64,000 nt of DNA from Microbacterium saperdae (GCF_006716345.1 NZ_VFOX01000001.1:2046001-2110000); one strand, 5' to 3'; positions 35,335 through 44,700 are shown, counted from the stretch's first letter. The notes: generated by a model from the sequence alone, not told the origin. Numbers and translations: made by a program.

Positions 35335-36192
35335 ATGAAGAACATCACCGTCCTCGGCACCGGCGTCCTCGGATCGCAGATCGCGTTCCAGACCGCCTTC
35401 CACGGCTTCGACGTCGTCGCGTACGACATCGACCAGCCCGCCCTCGGTCACGCCTCCGAGCGCTTCCAGGGCCTCGCCGCGCGTTACGAGGCCGATGGGG
35501 TCGCCGGTGCCGCCGACGGCGGTGCGGCAGCCGCGATCCAGCGGATCCGTCTGAGTTCAGATCTGACGGATGCCGTGTCCGCGGCCGACCTCGTGATCGA
35601 GGCCGTGCCCGAGAACCTCGAGCTGAAGCAGAGCATCTACCGGACGATCGCCGACGCAGCCCCCGCAGCGACCGTGTTCGCGACGAACTCCTCGACACTG
35701 CTCCCGAGCGCTCTGTCCGCGTCCACCGGTCGCCCCGACCGCTTCCTCGCACTGCACTTCGCGAACGAGATCTGGTCGCACAACACCGCCGAGGTCATGG
35801 GCACGCCCGCGACCGACCCCGCCGTCTACGAGCAGGTCGTCGCGTTCGCCGGTCAGATCGGGATGGTCCCGATCGAGATCAAGAAGGAGAAGGCGGGCTA
35901 CCTGCTCAACTCGCTCCTGGTCCCGTTCCTGCAGGCGGCCGGCGAGCTCCTGGTCGACGGCATCGCCGAGCCCGAGGCCATCGACGCCACCTGGCGCATC
36001 GGCACCGGGGCCCCTGCCGGTCCGTTCGAGATCTACGACATCGTCGGACTCACCACGGCGTACAACATCTCCCGGATGGGCGACGCGAAGCAGCAGGCCT
36101 TCGCCGACCTCATCAAGGAGCGCTACATCGACCAGGGCAAGCTCGGCGTCGCGACCGGAGAAGGCTTCTACACCTACCCGCGCAGCAACTGA
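35335..36192 (+). CDS. 3-hydroxyacyl-CoA / 3-hydroxybutyryl-CoA dehydrogenase
   Basis: An NAD-dependent oxidoreductase of 285 residues. The Rossmann motif VLGTGVLGSQIA is at residues 6-17 and VIEAVPENLELKQ follows. The catalytic His/Glu stretch reads LALHFANEIW, where most relatives have HFFNP, and the C-terminal domain carries GYLLNSLLVPFL and GAPAGPFEIYDIVG. The altered HFANE motif marks a subgroup and may shift the substrate. AGAAGGAAGAGA precedes the ATG. It is the last gene of the MarR unit, and a terminator follows. Confidence 0.9.
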   Translation: MKNITVLGTGVLGSQIAFQTAFHGFDVVAYDIDQPALGHASERFQGLAARYEADGVAGAADGGAAAAIQRIRLSSDLTDAVSAADLVIEAVPENLELKQSIYRTIADAAPAATVFATNSSTLLPSALSASTGRPDRFLALHFANEIWSHNTAEVMGTPATDPAVYEQVVAFAGQIGMVPIEIKKEKAGYLLNSLLVPFLQAAGELLVDGIAEPEAIDATWRIGTGAPAGPFEIYDIVGLTTAYNISRMGDAKQQAFADLIKERYIDQGKLGVATGEGFYTYPRSN

Positions 36193-36199
36193 CCCACGC

Positions 36200-36240
36200 G
36201 ACGAAGCGGTCGCCCACCGTACGGTGGCGACCGCTTCGTC
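36200..36240. terminator. bidirectional terminator between dehydrogenase and topoisomerase IB genes
   Basis: A 14-bp perfect stem (36200-36213 with 36227-36240), plus CACCG/CGGTG pairing inside. It lies between convergent genes. Confidence 0.8.
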
Positions 36241-36250
36241 GTCTCCCGGC

Positions 36251-37231
36251 TCAGCGTCGTCGGCGCGGCTTCTCCGCCAGCAATCGACGGATCGCGGTCT
36301 CGGGAGCGACCGTCAGATCGAGCGTCGTCCCTCGGGCGTACAGACGGAAGACCCGAGGATCGATGTAGCTCCCGCGGGCGACCGCCGTCGTGTTGCCCAG
36401 CGCGGTGGCGGTGGCCTGCACCGCGAGCCGCTCCGCCTTCTTGCGCTCGGCCGTCGTGTCGAGCACGCCGATTCGCGCGAGGGCGTCGGCCGCAAGGATC
36501 GTACCGTGCAGAGTGCGGAAGTCCTTCGCCGAGAAGACCCCGCCGGTCACGCGGCGCAGATAGTCGTTCACCTCGGCAGGCGTGATGCGTACGCGGCGCC
36601 GCCCCTTCCGATAAGCGAGCAGGAAGGCACGATCGGGGCCGGCGGAGAGCTCCGTGAGGACATCGGCGAGCGGCGCGTCAGAGATCTCGATCGACGCCGT
36701 CTGACCGCTCTTCGCCGGGAAGGACAGGGCGACCGTCGACGCGGTGATCTTGACATCGCGTCGACGGAGCGTCGTCAGACCTCGACTCCCGTGCTTGACG
36801 AGATAGCGCTCCGACCCCACCCGCAGGGCAGCGTCGTCGAGCAGACGGAACGCGGTCGCGAGCACGCGCTCGCGCGACAGGCTCTCGTCACCGAGTGCGC
36901 GGGTCACGCGCGCTCGGGCCCGTGGCAGCCGCTCCGCCAGGTCGAGCGCGCGCCGGAACTTGCTCCGATCGCGGCGCACGCGCCAGAGCGGGTGGTACAG
37001 GTACTGGCGGCGACCCGCCTCGTCGGTCCCGACGACCTGGATGTGCGCGAGCGGATCGGCGGCGATCCACACGTCTTCCCACGCCGGCGGGATGACGAGG
37101 TCGTGGATGCGTTCCCGATCGGGTTCGGGTGCCGGATGGCCGTCCTGGTCGACGTAGCGGAAGCCCGAACCGGAGCGACGACGACGGTACCCGAGGTCTT
37201 CACCGGGCACGACCCGGACGAGCGTCGTCAT
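36251..37231 (-). CDS. DNA topoisomerase IB
   Basis: A eukaryotic/poxvirus-like type IB topoisomerase found in some bacteria (326 aa). The catalytic residues can be placed: an Arg in the region LGDESLSRERVLATAFRL, Lys/Arg in KDFRTLHGT, and the nucleophilic Tyr in GSYIDPRVFRLYARG. The N-terminal DNA clamp begins VRVVPGEDLGYRRRRSGSGF. ATG 37231 is taken as start; a longer frame upstream is Arg/His-rich and unsupported. It relaxes supercoils without ATP. Confidence 0.93.
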   Translation of the reverse strand: MTTLVRVVPGEDLGYRRRRSGSGFRYVDQDGHPAPEPDRERIHDLVIPPAWEDVWIAADPLAHIQVVGTDEAGRRQYLYHPLWRVRRDRSKFRRALDLAERLPRARARVTRALGDESLSRERVLATAFRLLDDAALRVGSERYLVKHGSRGLTTLRRRDVKITASTVALSFPAKSGQTASIEISDAPLADVLTELSAGPDRAFLLAYRKGRRRVRITPAEVNDYLRRVTGGVFSAKDFRTLHGTILAADALARIGVLDTTAERKKAERLAVQATATALGNTTAVARGSYIDPRVFRLYARGTTLDLTVAPETAIRRLLAEKPRRRR

Positions 37232-37347
37232 GTCATCGTCCCGGCGGTCTGCAGGGACGCGGAAGGGCAGGGAAGGACGATCATCGCCCCAGGATGAGGC
37301 GCCGCGGGCAGTCCGGAAAGGGGCTGGCTCTCGGCAGGAGGATGGTG

Positions 37348-37845
37348 CTAGGAGGGGGCGTCGATCTTCGGATCGCGGAACATGGCACGCATATGATCGC
37401 TGGTGAGGAAGTCGGCGATGCCGATCATGATGAGGCTGAACATGATCTGCTCCGTGACCATCCACAGCGGATACAGACCGGGGATGGCGGCCATCACGAG
37501 CGTGATCACAGGGAAGATCTGCGCGAACAGACGGAGACGGAGATAGGCCCAGCGCCACCCGCGTGCGGCACGCCAGGCGAAGTAGAACAGCGTCGCCGTC
37601 ATCGCCAGCACGACGACGGTGCGCATCCAGACCGCGAGCGGGACCGACTCGCCTTCTCCGGCCAGCACCACCGCGACGACGACGGCCCCGACTCCGATCA
37701 GCAGCTCGACGACCAGCAGCCAGATGATCCAGGTGAACGCCCGACGGGTGCGCGGGTGCGTGCGATTGGCATGGCTGATCTCGACGCCGGCCTGCCTCCC
37801 CCCGGCGATGCGGTCGAGGCGGAGCAGAAGCGGTTCGAGGGACAT
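37348..37845 (-). CDS. hypothetical four-span membrane protein
   Basis: I recognise no named family. Its 165 residues have hydrophobic spans at about 37-62 (FTWIIWLLVVELLIGVGAVVV), 73-90, 108-125 and 130-148. The N-terminus is charged (LLLRLDRIAGGRQ) and the C-terminal tail polar. There is no signal peptidase site. It precedes topoisomerase IB by 116 bases and follows an MFS gene by 34; no functional link is evident. Confidence 0.75.
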   Translation of the reverse strand: MSLEPLLLRLDRIAGGRQAGVEISHANRTHPRTRRAFTWIIWLLVVELLIGVGAVVVAVVLAGEGESVPLAVWMRTVVVLAMTATLFYFAWRAARGWRWAYLRLRLFAQIFPVITLVMAAIPGLYPLWMVTEQIMFSLIMIGIADFLTSDHMRAMFRDPKIDAPS

Positions 37846-37879
37846 GTTCGGAGCCTATTCCTGCCGACGACGTTCAACC

Positions 37880-39157
37880 TCACCCATTCGATGGAGTTCC
37901 CTCGACGATCGGTGACACGACGGCCACACCGTTCGCAGCCGGCGGTACGACCCGTTCGAGCGCGAGCGCGAGCAGACCGACCGCGAGGCTTCCGACGATC
38001 ATGACGCCGATGAACCAGGCGTCGAGCCCTGCTCCGAGAAGCAGGCCGGCGACGAGGGGGCCGGTGATCGCTCCCCCTTGGAACGCGGCCGAGTTGATCG
38101 CGTTGTATCGTCCCCGCGTGCGATCAGAGGCGAGATCGTTGTAGATCGCCGGGACCGTCGGCTGCAGCATCGTCTCGCCGAACGCGAAGATCCCCATGAA
38201 CGCCAATACGCCGATCGCCGCGATCAGCGAGTCCGGCAGCAGCCCTGCCGCGCCGAGCACCAACCACGACAGCGCCCAGATCACGGCCATGACCTGCATC
38301 ACCCGCGTGCGCCGCCTGCCGGTGATGAGCTTCAGCACGGCGAACTGCAGCAGCACGATCACCAGCGTGTTGACCGCGAACGCGAGCCCGACCACCCTCG
38401 TCGACACCTCGGCGACCTGGCGCGCGAAGGCGGGGAACCCTGCCTCCATCTGCCCGTACCCGATGAACATCGCCAGGAACGTCAGCAGCGTGAGCCAGAG
38501 CACTGCCGGGCGGCGCAGGATCTGCCGATAACCCCCGGCGGAGGTGGCGTCGGTGTCGTCCGAGCCCTCGGAGTGGGTGCGCACATGTCGTAGCGGGCCG
38601 AGCAGCAGGGCCAAGGGGATCAGGCTGCTGCCCGCATCGATCAGGAAGACCGTCGTGAACGTGGCGGGGTCGTCGACATTCACGAAGAATCCGCCGATCA
38701 CTCCGCCGACGCCGATCCCCAAGTTGACGAGAGCGAAGTTGACGCCGAAGTACTGCTGGCGCACCTCGCCGTCGACGACGCTGGCGATCAACGCGTTGAA
38801 CCCCGGCCACGACACGCCGAAGTTCACCCCGATCAACACCACTGCCACAGCGGCGACGGCCGGGTGCGTCGCGAAGGCCAGGAGCGAGCAGCCGACGATC
38901 ATCGCCAGCAGACCGACGATCAGCACGCGGTGCGCGCCGTATCGATCGATGAGCGTCCCGCCGGGGCCCGTCACGATCAGGCCGGTGATCGCGATGAGGC
39001 TCATCAACGCCCCGGCGATGCCGAGCTCGAAACCGCGCACCTCATGCAGGTAGATGATCGTGAACGGAAGCGTCATGCCACGGCCGAGGGTTTGGATCGC
39101 GACGGTCGACAGCAGCCACCGTCCCTCGGTGGGCAGCGCGCTCCAGAACGTCCTCAT
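37880..39157 (-). CDS. MFS transporter (DHA1, MdtH-like)
   Basis: A 425-residue twelve-span exporter. The A motif is GGTLIDRYGAHRVLI, and the antiporter-like motif region FGVSWPGFNALIASVV lies in TM5. ATG 39157 gives MRTFWSALPTEGRWLLS; an in-frame start further up adds an unlikely leader. The long central loop (HSEGSDDTDATSAGG) is cytoplasmic. The substrate is unknown; relatives confer low-level drug efflux. Confidence 0.88.
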   Translation of the reverse strand: MRTFWSALPTEGRWLLSTVAIQTLGRGMTLPFTIIYLHEVRGFELGIAGALMSLIAITGLIVTGPGGTLIDRYGAHRVLIVGLLAMIVGCSLLAFATHPAVAAVAVVLIGVNFGVSWPGFNALIASVVDGEVRQQYFGVNFALVNLGIGVGGVIGGFFVNVDDPATFTTVFLIDAGSSLIPLALLLGPLRHVRTHSEGSDDTDATSAGGYRQILRRPAVLWLTLLTFLAMFIGYGQMEAGFPAFARQVAEVSTRVVGLAFAVNTLVIVLLQFAVLKLITGRRRTRVMQVMAVIWALSWLVLGAAGLLPDSLIAAIGVLAFMGIFAFGETMLQPTVPAIYNDLASDRTRGRYNAINSAAFQGGAITGPLVAGLLLGAGLDAWFIGVMIVGSLAVGLLALALERVVPPAANGVAVVSPIVEGTPSNG

Positions 39158-39264
39158 GCCGATCACCAGAGCAGTCTGACCCAGGCATCCGACATCGTGC
39201 GAATCCACGCCGCCCCTGGCATCCGGATTGAGGCGACCCCTTCGGGTCTGAAAGGATCACGAGC

Positions 39265-40074
39265 ATGAGCCTGTCTTTCGAAGAGTTCCGCGAGCGCCTG
39301 TCGACACCGGGCGGCGCGGCATCGCTCGGTCTGACCCTGACCGATGCCGAGGGACTGCAGGTGCGTGCGGATGAGCCCGCTTCCCGCAGCTGGTACGACT
39401 ACTGGACCAGCAGTGCTCTCCCTGTCGTTCCCGACGCGACGACTCACGACATGGCTGCAGCTCCGGCTGTCTCCGAGCCCTCTGCTGCAGCGCACGGCGC
39501 CGGCGGACACGACCTCTCTGCGCTGCAGGCCACCCCTGCCGCTTTCCCGGCGCCCGCGCCCGCCGACGGCACTCCCCCTCGCAAGAGCAGAACCGGCCTG
39601 TGGGTGCTGCTGTCGGTCCTGGGAGCGCTGGTGCTCATCGCCGTCGTCGTGCTCGTGATCGCGCTCACGACCGCGCGCCACTGGACGAAGGTGGATGTGC
39701 CGGAGCAGCCCGAGACCTTTCACAGCGAGGAGTACGAGACCGGACGGTTCGACGTCACGATGGACGACGTCAACCCCTGCTTCGTCGACCAGGCCTGGTC
39801 CGACTGCATCGACGCCATGGCTGCCCAGTATGACGCGGTGTGCGCTGACGTCGAGCTCACCGAGCCGGCGACGAGCGTGTGCACCGAATACCTCGCGGCG
39901 ATCGACGACATGAGGTCGCAGGGTACCGACGGCGTCGTGGCGAGTCTCGGCAGCTTCGGGAAGCTGTCGCGCACAGCCGAGCTCGCGACCCGGCAGGTGT
40001 CGAACGAGGACTACCGGCCTGCCGAGACGCATGAGGCGGTCTGCTACCTCGGATTCCTCGGAGAGTGCCGGTAG
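39265..40074 (+). CDS. hypothetical single-span membrane protein with Cys-rich extracytoplasmic domain
   Basis: Family not recognised. Of 269 residues, 1-105 are cytoplasmic and become Ala/Pro-rich, with one transmembrane helix at about 111-136 (LLSVLGALVLIAVVVLVIA). The outer domain has six cysteines (CFVDQAWSDC, AVCADVE, SVCTEY, VCYLGFLGEC), enough for three disulfides. The N-terminal block FRERLSTPGGAASLGLTLTDAEGLQ could be a small cytoplasmic binding motif. It is convergent with the efflux-pump gene. A surface or envelope role is a guess. Confidence 0.75.
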   Translation: MSLSFEEFRERLSTPGGAASLGLTLTDAEGLQVRADEPASRSWYDYWTSSALPVVPDATTHDMAAAPAVSEPSAAAHGAGGHDLSALQATPAAFPAPAPADGTPPRKSRTGLWVLLSVLGALVLIAVVVLVIALTTARHWTKVDVPEQPETFHSEEYETGRFDVTMDDVNPCFVDQAWSDCIDAMAAQYDAVCADVELTEPATSVCTEYLAAIDDMRSQGTDGVVASLGSFGKLSRTAELATRQVSNEDYRPAETHEAVCYLGFLGECR

Positions 40075-40092
40075 CCCTCTCTCATCGGCGCA

Positions 40093-41772
40093 TCAGGCCT
40101 CGCTGAGGTCGGGCTCCGGCGTGCGACCCGTCGCGACCGACGTCGGCACCTCGCCCGGCCGGTAGCGCGGCAGACGGCCGGCCGGAACGATCGCCAGCGC
40201 GCTCACACCCGCGAGGATCAGCAGGCCGATCTTGAGAGCGCTCAACCGTGCGTCCTCGTTCACGGCGACAGCGGCGTCGATCTGCGCGGGCGTCGCATCC
40301 GTCTGCTCGAGCACGTCCTTCAGACGGTCGTTGCTGACGAAGTTGGTGCGGTCGAGATCGACCTGTGCGACCAGCTCGGGCGGAAGTTCCGGGTGATCAG
40401 CGAGGGAGGCCACCACATTCACGCTGAGGATGCCCACCAGCAGCGCCCCGGCGACCGCCGTGCCCACCGCGGAGGCGAGATTCTGCGTGGTACCGCGGAC
40501 CGATCCGACGTCTCCCGCGAGCGACTTGGGCGACGCCGTCACCAGCACGTTGAAGACCAGGGTGACGAGAGCACCCTGCCCCACACCGAACACGAAGAGC
40601 CCCAGGATGGTGGGGAAGGTCTCCCAGTTGTTGTTCACGACGAAAGCGAGCCAGACCAGGGCCACCGTGGTGAGGCTGAACGAGAACACGCCGATCGTGC
40701 GCGGAGAGAACCGTCGATAGAACCGCACGACCAGCATCGCGGTGAAGAACACCGTGAGGTTGAACGGCAGCATCGCCAGCGAGGTGTCGAAGGGAGTACG
40801 GCCCTGCACGATCTGGATGTAGAGCGGGATGCTGAAGTTGAGCGCGGCTTCCAGTCCGACGACGATGAACATCGCGTACACGGCGGCGCGCTCGCGCGAG
40901 GAGCCGAACACCGACAGGCTCACGAGCGGGACCTTGCCCGCTTTGGTGCGCCGACGGGTCCAGAGGAAGAACAGCTGCACCAGCACCAGACCGATCACCA
41001 CCAGGACCGGGGCGGGTGACAACCCGAGCACATCGAACGGGGCGTCCGCACCGGCGGTCAGAAGACCCCACCGGTTCAGGTTGTTCACGCCCAGGGTGAG
41101 CGACACGATTCCCGCGCCGATCAGGAGCGCCGCGACGACGTCGATCTTGATCTCGGGGTTCCCCGGCTCTCCCCGCAGCCGGAAGCTGAGGAGGAACACC
41201 GCGACCGCGAGGATCAGCACGACGATGAAGACCTGCCGCCATCCCACCAGGGTGGCGAGCGTGCCCCCGATCAGGAACGCGCTGACGCCGGCGAGGGCAC
41301 GCGCAGAGCCGAGCGAGCCGATCGCTGTCGCCTGCTGCGCGCCGCGGTAGTTCTCGGCGATGAGTGCGACGAGCGAGGGAACGATGATTGCCGCAGAGGC
41401 ACCCGCGAGAGCCTGTGCGAGGATCACGAACTCGACGGAGGGCGCCGAGATCATCAGGATCGCCGACACCGCGAAGACGGCCACGACGACCCGGAACACG
41501 ATCACCCATCCGACGCGCTGGCCGATCTTCGCTCCGACCATCACCAGCGCGGCGACGACCAGGCCATAGGTGACGATCGCCGTGCTGATGTCCGTAGGCG
41601 GCACACCGAACGTCTCGACCATCCCGCCCAGCGATACCGGGAGCGCCGACACGTTGTACGACATCAGGATCTGCGCGAGGAAGAGTCCGATCATCGGCAC
41701 CCAGGATGCGCGCACCTCCTCCGCGAGCGGCGCGGACCCGGGGCCGGGGCCGGTGGATGATGCAGAGCTCAT
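40093..41772 (-). CDS. MFS transporter (DHA2/EmrB-like)
   Basis: A 559-residue fourteen-span exporter. ATG 41772 overlaps the glutaminase stop by ATGA. It has an IGQRVGWVIVFRV motif-A-like segment, LAGASAAIIVPSLVALI in the fourth or fifth span, and an extracytoplasmic loop with ADHPELPPELVAQVDLD near the C-terminus. Longer frames upstream merely read through glsA out of frame. Substrate unknown. The coupling to glutaminase raises the possibility of glutamate, GABA or acid-stress-related transport, but the sequence family is that of drug efflux. Confidence 0.88.
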   Translation of the reverse strand: MSSASSTGPGPGSAPLAEEVRASWVPMIGLFLAQILMSYNVSALPVSLGGMVETFGVPPTDISTAIVTYGLVVAALVMVGAKIGQRVGWVIVFRVVVAVFAVSAILMISAPSVEFVILAQALAGASAAIIVPSLVALIAENYRGAQQATAIGSLGSARALAGVSAFLIGGTLATLVGWRQVFIVVLILAVAVFLLSFRLRGEPGNPEIKIDVVAALLIGAGIVSLTLGVNNLNRWGLLTAGADAPFDVLGLSPAPVLVVIGLVLVQLFFLWTRRRTKAGKVPLVSLSVFGSSRERAAVYAMFIVVGLEAALNFSIPLYIQIVQGRTPFDTSLAMLPFNLTVFFTAMLVVRFYRRFSPRTIGVFSFSLTTVALVWLAFVVNNNWETFPTILGLFVFGVGQGALVTLVFNVLVTASPKSLAGDVGSVRGTTQNLASAVGTAVAGALLVGILSVNVVASLADHPELPPELVAQVDLDRTNFVSNDRLKDVLEQTDATPAQIDAAVAVNEDARLSALKIGLLILAGVSALAIVPAGRLPRYRPGEVPTSVATGRTPEPDLSEA

Positions 41773-42785
41773 GCGTCGGTTCCTCTCGTGAAGTGCGAAT
41801 CGGAGGCGAAGATGTTGAGGCCCAGCGAGCGGGCGAGGAACGCCGTGGCGATCTGTCCACGCACGCTGTTGCCGGCGCTGTCGAGCGGCGGCGCGTAGGT
41901 GCCGATCCCGACCTTGCCGGGGGCGACGGTGACGAGGCCGCCGGCGACGCCGGACTTCCCGGGAAGGCCGATCTCGAACAGCCACTCCCCCGAGCGCTCG
42001 TACAGACCACTCGCGGAGAGCACGGCCAGAGTGTCGCGGCAGACATCGGCCGATACGACACGTTCCCCCGTCACCGGGTTCACTCCGCCATCCGCGAGCG
42101 TGGCGCCCATCACGGCCAGGTCTCTGGCATCGACGAGCAGCGAGCACTGCCGGGTGTAGACGTCGACGACGGCGTCGGGATCGGTGGTGATGCGCCCGTA
42201 ACTCTGCAGCAGAGTGGCGATCGCACGGTTGCGATGGTTCGTCTCGGACTCGGAGCGGTACACCTCCTCGTCGACCTGCAGCTCTCTGCCGGCGAAACGG
42301 GAAAGCCCTGCGCGGATCGCTTCCCATTTGTCTTCGGCATCACCCGGCAGGAGCGCCGTGGTGGCGATCGCTCCCGCGTTCACCATCGGGTTCATGGGGT
42401 GACCGTCGTTGAGCTCGATCGCGACGACCGAGTTGAAGGCGAGTCCCGTGTTGTTCACACCCACGACGTCGAAGGCCTTCTCATGACCCACCTGCTCGCT
42501 GAGCAGCGCGTACACGAATGCCTTGGAGATCGATTGGATCGAGAACGGGATGCGGGTGTCGCCGATCTCGTGGAGTCCCCCGCGCACATCCGTGACGCAC
42601 ACGCCGAACGCCGTGGCATCCGCTTGCGCGAGCACCGGGATGTAGTCGGCGACCGCACCCTCGTCGTGACGCTGCGCGCGCGCATATGCCGCGGCGAGCA
42701 CCTCGTCGAGCCGGCTGTCCGGCGGCACGACTCCGGTCGCCACCTCTTGGCCGATATCCGCGACATCCAGTTCGTTCGCCCGCAT
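41769..42785 (-). CDS. glsA: glutaminase A
   Basis: A serine-dependent glutaminase (glutamine to glutamate plus ammonia), 338 aa. The nucleophile motif SIQSISKAFVYAL (S-x-x-K) is intact, followed by EPSG-like NNTGLAFNSVVAIE, NPMVNAGAIATTAL and a late GKSGVAGGLVTVAPGKVGIG loop. ATG 42785 is taken as start; a frame continuing upstream crosses the tandem repeat and tRNA and is not coding. It is coupled by ATGA to an MFS gene. Confidence 0.94.
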   Translation of the reverse strand: MRANELDVADIGQEVATGVVPPDSRLDEVLAAAYARAQRHDEGAVADYIPVLAQADATAFGVCVTDVRGGLHEIGDTRIPFSIQSISKAFVYALLSEQVGHEKAFDVVGVNNTGLAFNSVVAIELNDGHPMNPMVNAGAIATTALLPGDAEDKWEAIRAGLSRFAGRELQVDEEVYRSESETNHRNRAIATLLQSYGRITTDPDAVVDVYTRQCSLLVDARDLAVMGATLADGGVNPVTGERVVSADVCRDTLAVLSASGLYERSGEWLFEIGLPGKSGVAGGLVTVAPGKVGIGTYAPPLDSAGNSVRGQIATAFLARSLGLNIFASDSHFTRGTDA

Positions 42786-42842
42786 GATGCTCAGCGTAGA
42801 GCCTGGGGAAGCGACAGGCGGGTGTGTGTCCGACCATGTGCG

Positions 42843-42888
42843 GCACGTAGAGGCTCCTCCGCCCCGCACGTAGAGGCTCCTCCGCCCC
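42843..42888. repeat. perfect tandem duplication of a 23-bp unit
   Basis: The unit GCACGTAGAGGCTCCTCCGC+CCC occurs twice with no mismatch (42843-42865 and 42866-42888) in the gap between glsA and the tRNA-Gln terminator. The 23-base length changes helical phase between glsA and any upstream signal by about two turns. Confidence 0.9.
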
Positions 42889-42920
42889 GCAGGAGCGAGA
42901 GAACGTTCGCCACCGACGAC

Positions 42921-42946
42921 AAAACCCCCGCCTGAGCGGGGGTTTT
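42921..42946. terminator. terminator after tRNA-Gln
   Basis: AAAACCCCCGC (42921-42931) pairs with GCGGGGGTTTT (42936-42946) over 11 bp with a 4-base loop, giving a T run in both directions. It is a canonical intrinsic terminator just after the tRNA. Confidence 0.9.
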
Positions 42947-42953
42947 CATCTTG

Positions 42954-43025
42954 CTGGGGTACCTGGACTCGAACCAAGAATAACGGAACCAGAAACCGTC
43001 GTGTTGCCAATTACACCATACCCCA
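42954..43025 (-). tRNA. tRNA-Gln(CTG)
   Basis: A 72-base cloverleaf starting TGGGGTATGGTG. The D arm is TAATTGGCAACAC and the anticodon loop TTCTGGT, with anticodon CTG (codon CAG). The T arm is GGTTCGAGTCC and the acceptor end TACCCCAG. It lies 169 bases downstream of gltX on the same strand. Confidence 0.93.
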
Positions 43026-43141
43026 AGGGCGAAACCGGAGCCTCGCACCGAGAGTCAAGCTTACCCGACCGATCGCCGCGCACCAAATGGAGCGCGTCTT
43101 CCGCACCCCGGGCGTGGCGGATCCGGAATCGAGACGTCAGA

Positions 43142-43173
43142 GGAGGAGGACCGCCAGGCGATCCCCCTCCTCC
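43142..43173 (-). terminator. candidate terminator after gltX
   Basis: GGAGGAGG (43142-43149) pairs with CCTCCTCC (43166-43173), with a further CGC/GCG pair inside around a small loop. It ends 22 bases after the gltX stop. No T run. Confidence 0.5.
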
Positions 43174-43194
43174 GAGACGACTCTGCGACGTGCG

Positions 43195-44700
43195 TCAGCC
43201 GGCGAGCGTCGCCGACAGCGCCCGCAGGCGGCGCAGCGACTCGTCCTTGCCGAGCAGTTCCATCGACTCGAAGAGCGGCGGAGAGATACGTCGTCCCGTG
43301 ATGGCGACGCGCGGCGGGCCGTAGGCGATACGCGGCTTGAGCTCGAGCTTCTCGACCAGCGCCTCGGCCAAGGCCTCCTGGACCTTCTCCGGGGTGAACT
43401 CGGTCACCGGCTCGAGAGCGGCGACGCAGGCGTCGAGCACGTCAGCCGCGTTGGCCGGCAGACCCTTCAGGGCATCCGCGTCGTAGGACACGTCGTCCGT
43501 GAAGAGGAATCCGACCATGCCCGGAACCTCGCCCAGCAGCTGCACGCGCTCCTGCACCAGAGGGGCGACTCGGAACGCCTGCACCAGCTGCTCGTGCGTC
43601 GGCTCGTCGAACAGACCGGCGGCCGCGAGATACGGGATCGTGCGCTCGGCGAAGTCCTTGCCGTCGAGCATGCGGATGTGGTCGCCGTTGATCGACTCGG
43701 CCTTCTTCTGATCGAAGCGAGCCGGGTTCGGGTTGACGTTGACGATGTCGAACGCCGCGGTGAACTCGTCGAGCGTGAACACGTCGCGGTCGGGGCCGAT
43801 GGACCAGCCCAGCAGTGCCAGGTAGTTCAGGAGCCCCTCAGGGATGAACCCACGGTCGCGGTGCAGGAAGAGGTCGGCCTGCGGGTCGCGCTTGGAGAGC
43901 TTCTTGTTGCCGGTCTCGCCGAGCACGAGCGGCATATGCGCGAATCGCGGCACGAAGGTCGTGACATCCGCATCGATCAGCGCCGCGTACAGAGCGAGCT
44001 GACGCGCGGTCGACGGCATCAGATCCTCGCCGCGCAGCACATGCGTGATGCCCATGAGCGCGTCGTCGACGGGGTTCACGAACGTGTACAGCGGCACACC
44101 GTTCGGGCGCACCACCACGAAATCGGGGAAGGATCCGGCGGGGAAGGTCACCTCGCCGCGGATGAGGTCTTCATACGTCAGGTCCTCGTCCGGCACGCGC
44201 AGTCGCAGAGCAGGCTGACGTCCCTCCGCACGGAACGCCGCCTTCTGCTCTTCGGTCAGATCGCGGTCGAAGTTGTCGTAGCCGAGCTGCTTGGCGCGGC
44301 CGTTCGCCTCGTTGCGTGCATCGATCTCGTCGGCGTTGGAGTAGCTCTCGTAGAGCGCGCCGGAGGCGACGAGCTTGTCGATCACGCCGCGGTAGATGTC
44401 GTGACGCTCCGACTGCCGGTACGGTGCGTGCGGGCCTCCGACCTCGACACCTTCGTCCCAGTCGATCTTCAGCCAGGTCAGCGCGTCGACGAGCTGGCGG
44501 AAGCTCTCCTCGCTGTCGCGCGCGGCATCGGTGTCTTCGATGCGGAAGATGAGCTTGCCGCCGTTGTGGCGGGCATAGGCCCAGTTGTAGAGGGCCGTGC
44601 GCACCATGCCGACGTGCGGCAGGCCTGTCGGCGAGGGGCAGAAGCGGACGCGGACGTCGGCACCGCTGGCGGTCGTGGTGAGGGGGTGAGGAGTAGCCAT
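43195..44700 (-). CDS. gltX: glutamyl-tRNA synthetase
   Basis: Class I synthetase, 501 aa. The nucleotide motif reads [21 protein letters not shown] (HVGM in place of HIGH) and the KMSKS-type loop reads KKLSKRD. Both variants are normal for bacterial GltX. In actinobacteria the enzyme usually also charges tRNA-Gln with glutamate for later amidation by GatCAB, so its position next to a tRNA-Gln gene is fitting. It follows the methyltransferase gene by 12 bases and ends the FAH-MFS-methyltransferase-gltX unit. Confidence 0.96.
   Translation of the reverse strand: MATPHPLTTTASGADVRVRFCPSPTGLPHVGMVRTALYNWAYARHNGGKLIFRIEDTDAARDSEESFRQLVDALTWLKIDWDEGVEVGGPHAPYRQSERHDIYRGVIDKLVASGALYESYSNADEIDARNEANGRAKQLGYDNFDRDLTEEQKAAFRAEGRQPALRLRVPDEDLTYEDLIRGEVTFPAGSFPDFVVVRPNGVPLYTFVNPVDDALMGITHVLRGEDLMPSTARQLALYAALIDADVTTFVPRFAHMPLVLGETGNKKLSKRDPQADLFLHRDRGFIPEGLLNYLALLGWSIGPDRDVFTLDEFTAAFDIVNVNPNPARFDQKKAESINGDHIRMLDGKDFAERTIPYLAAAGLFDEPTHEQLVQAFRVAPLVQERVQLLGEVPGMVGFLFTDDVSYDADALKGLPANAADVLDACVAALEPVTEFTPEKVQEALAEALVEKLELKPRIAYGPPRVAITGRRISPPLFESMELLGKDESLRRLRALSATLAG

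Noticed and set aside
37232..37347. Promoter or small gene in the gap before topoisomerase IB
   Set aside because: Purine-rich runs but no clear -10/-35 pair, hairpin or short ORF with a ribosome site.
40093..42327. 744-codon frame as an N-terminally extended DHA2 exporter
   Set aside because: The extension lies entirely inside glsA in another frame. The start at 41772 overlaps the glsA stop and gives a normal length.
43195..44700. HVGM and KLSKR in gltX as possible catalytic defects
   Set aside because: Bacterial glutamyl-tRNA synthetases tolerate these forms of HIGH and KMSKS. The rest of the enzyme is intact.
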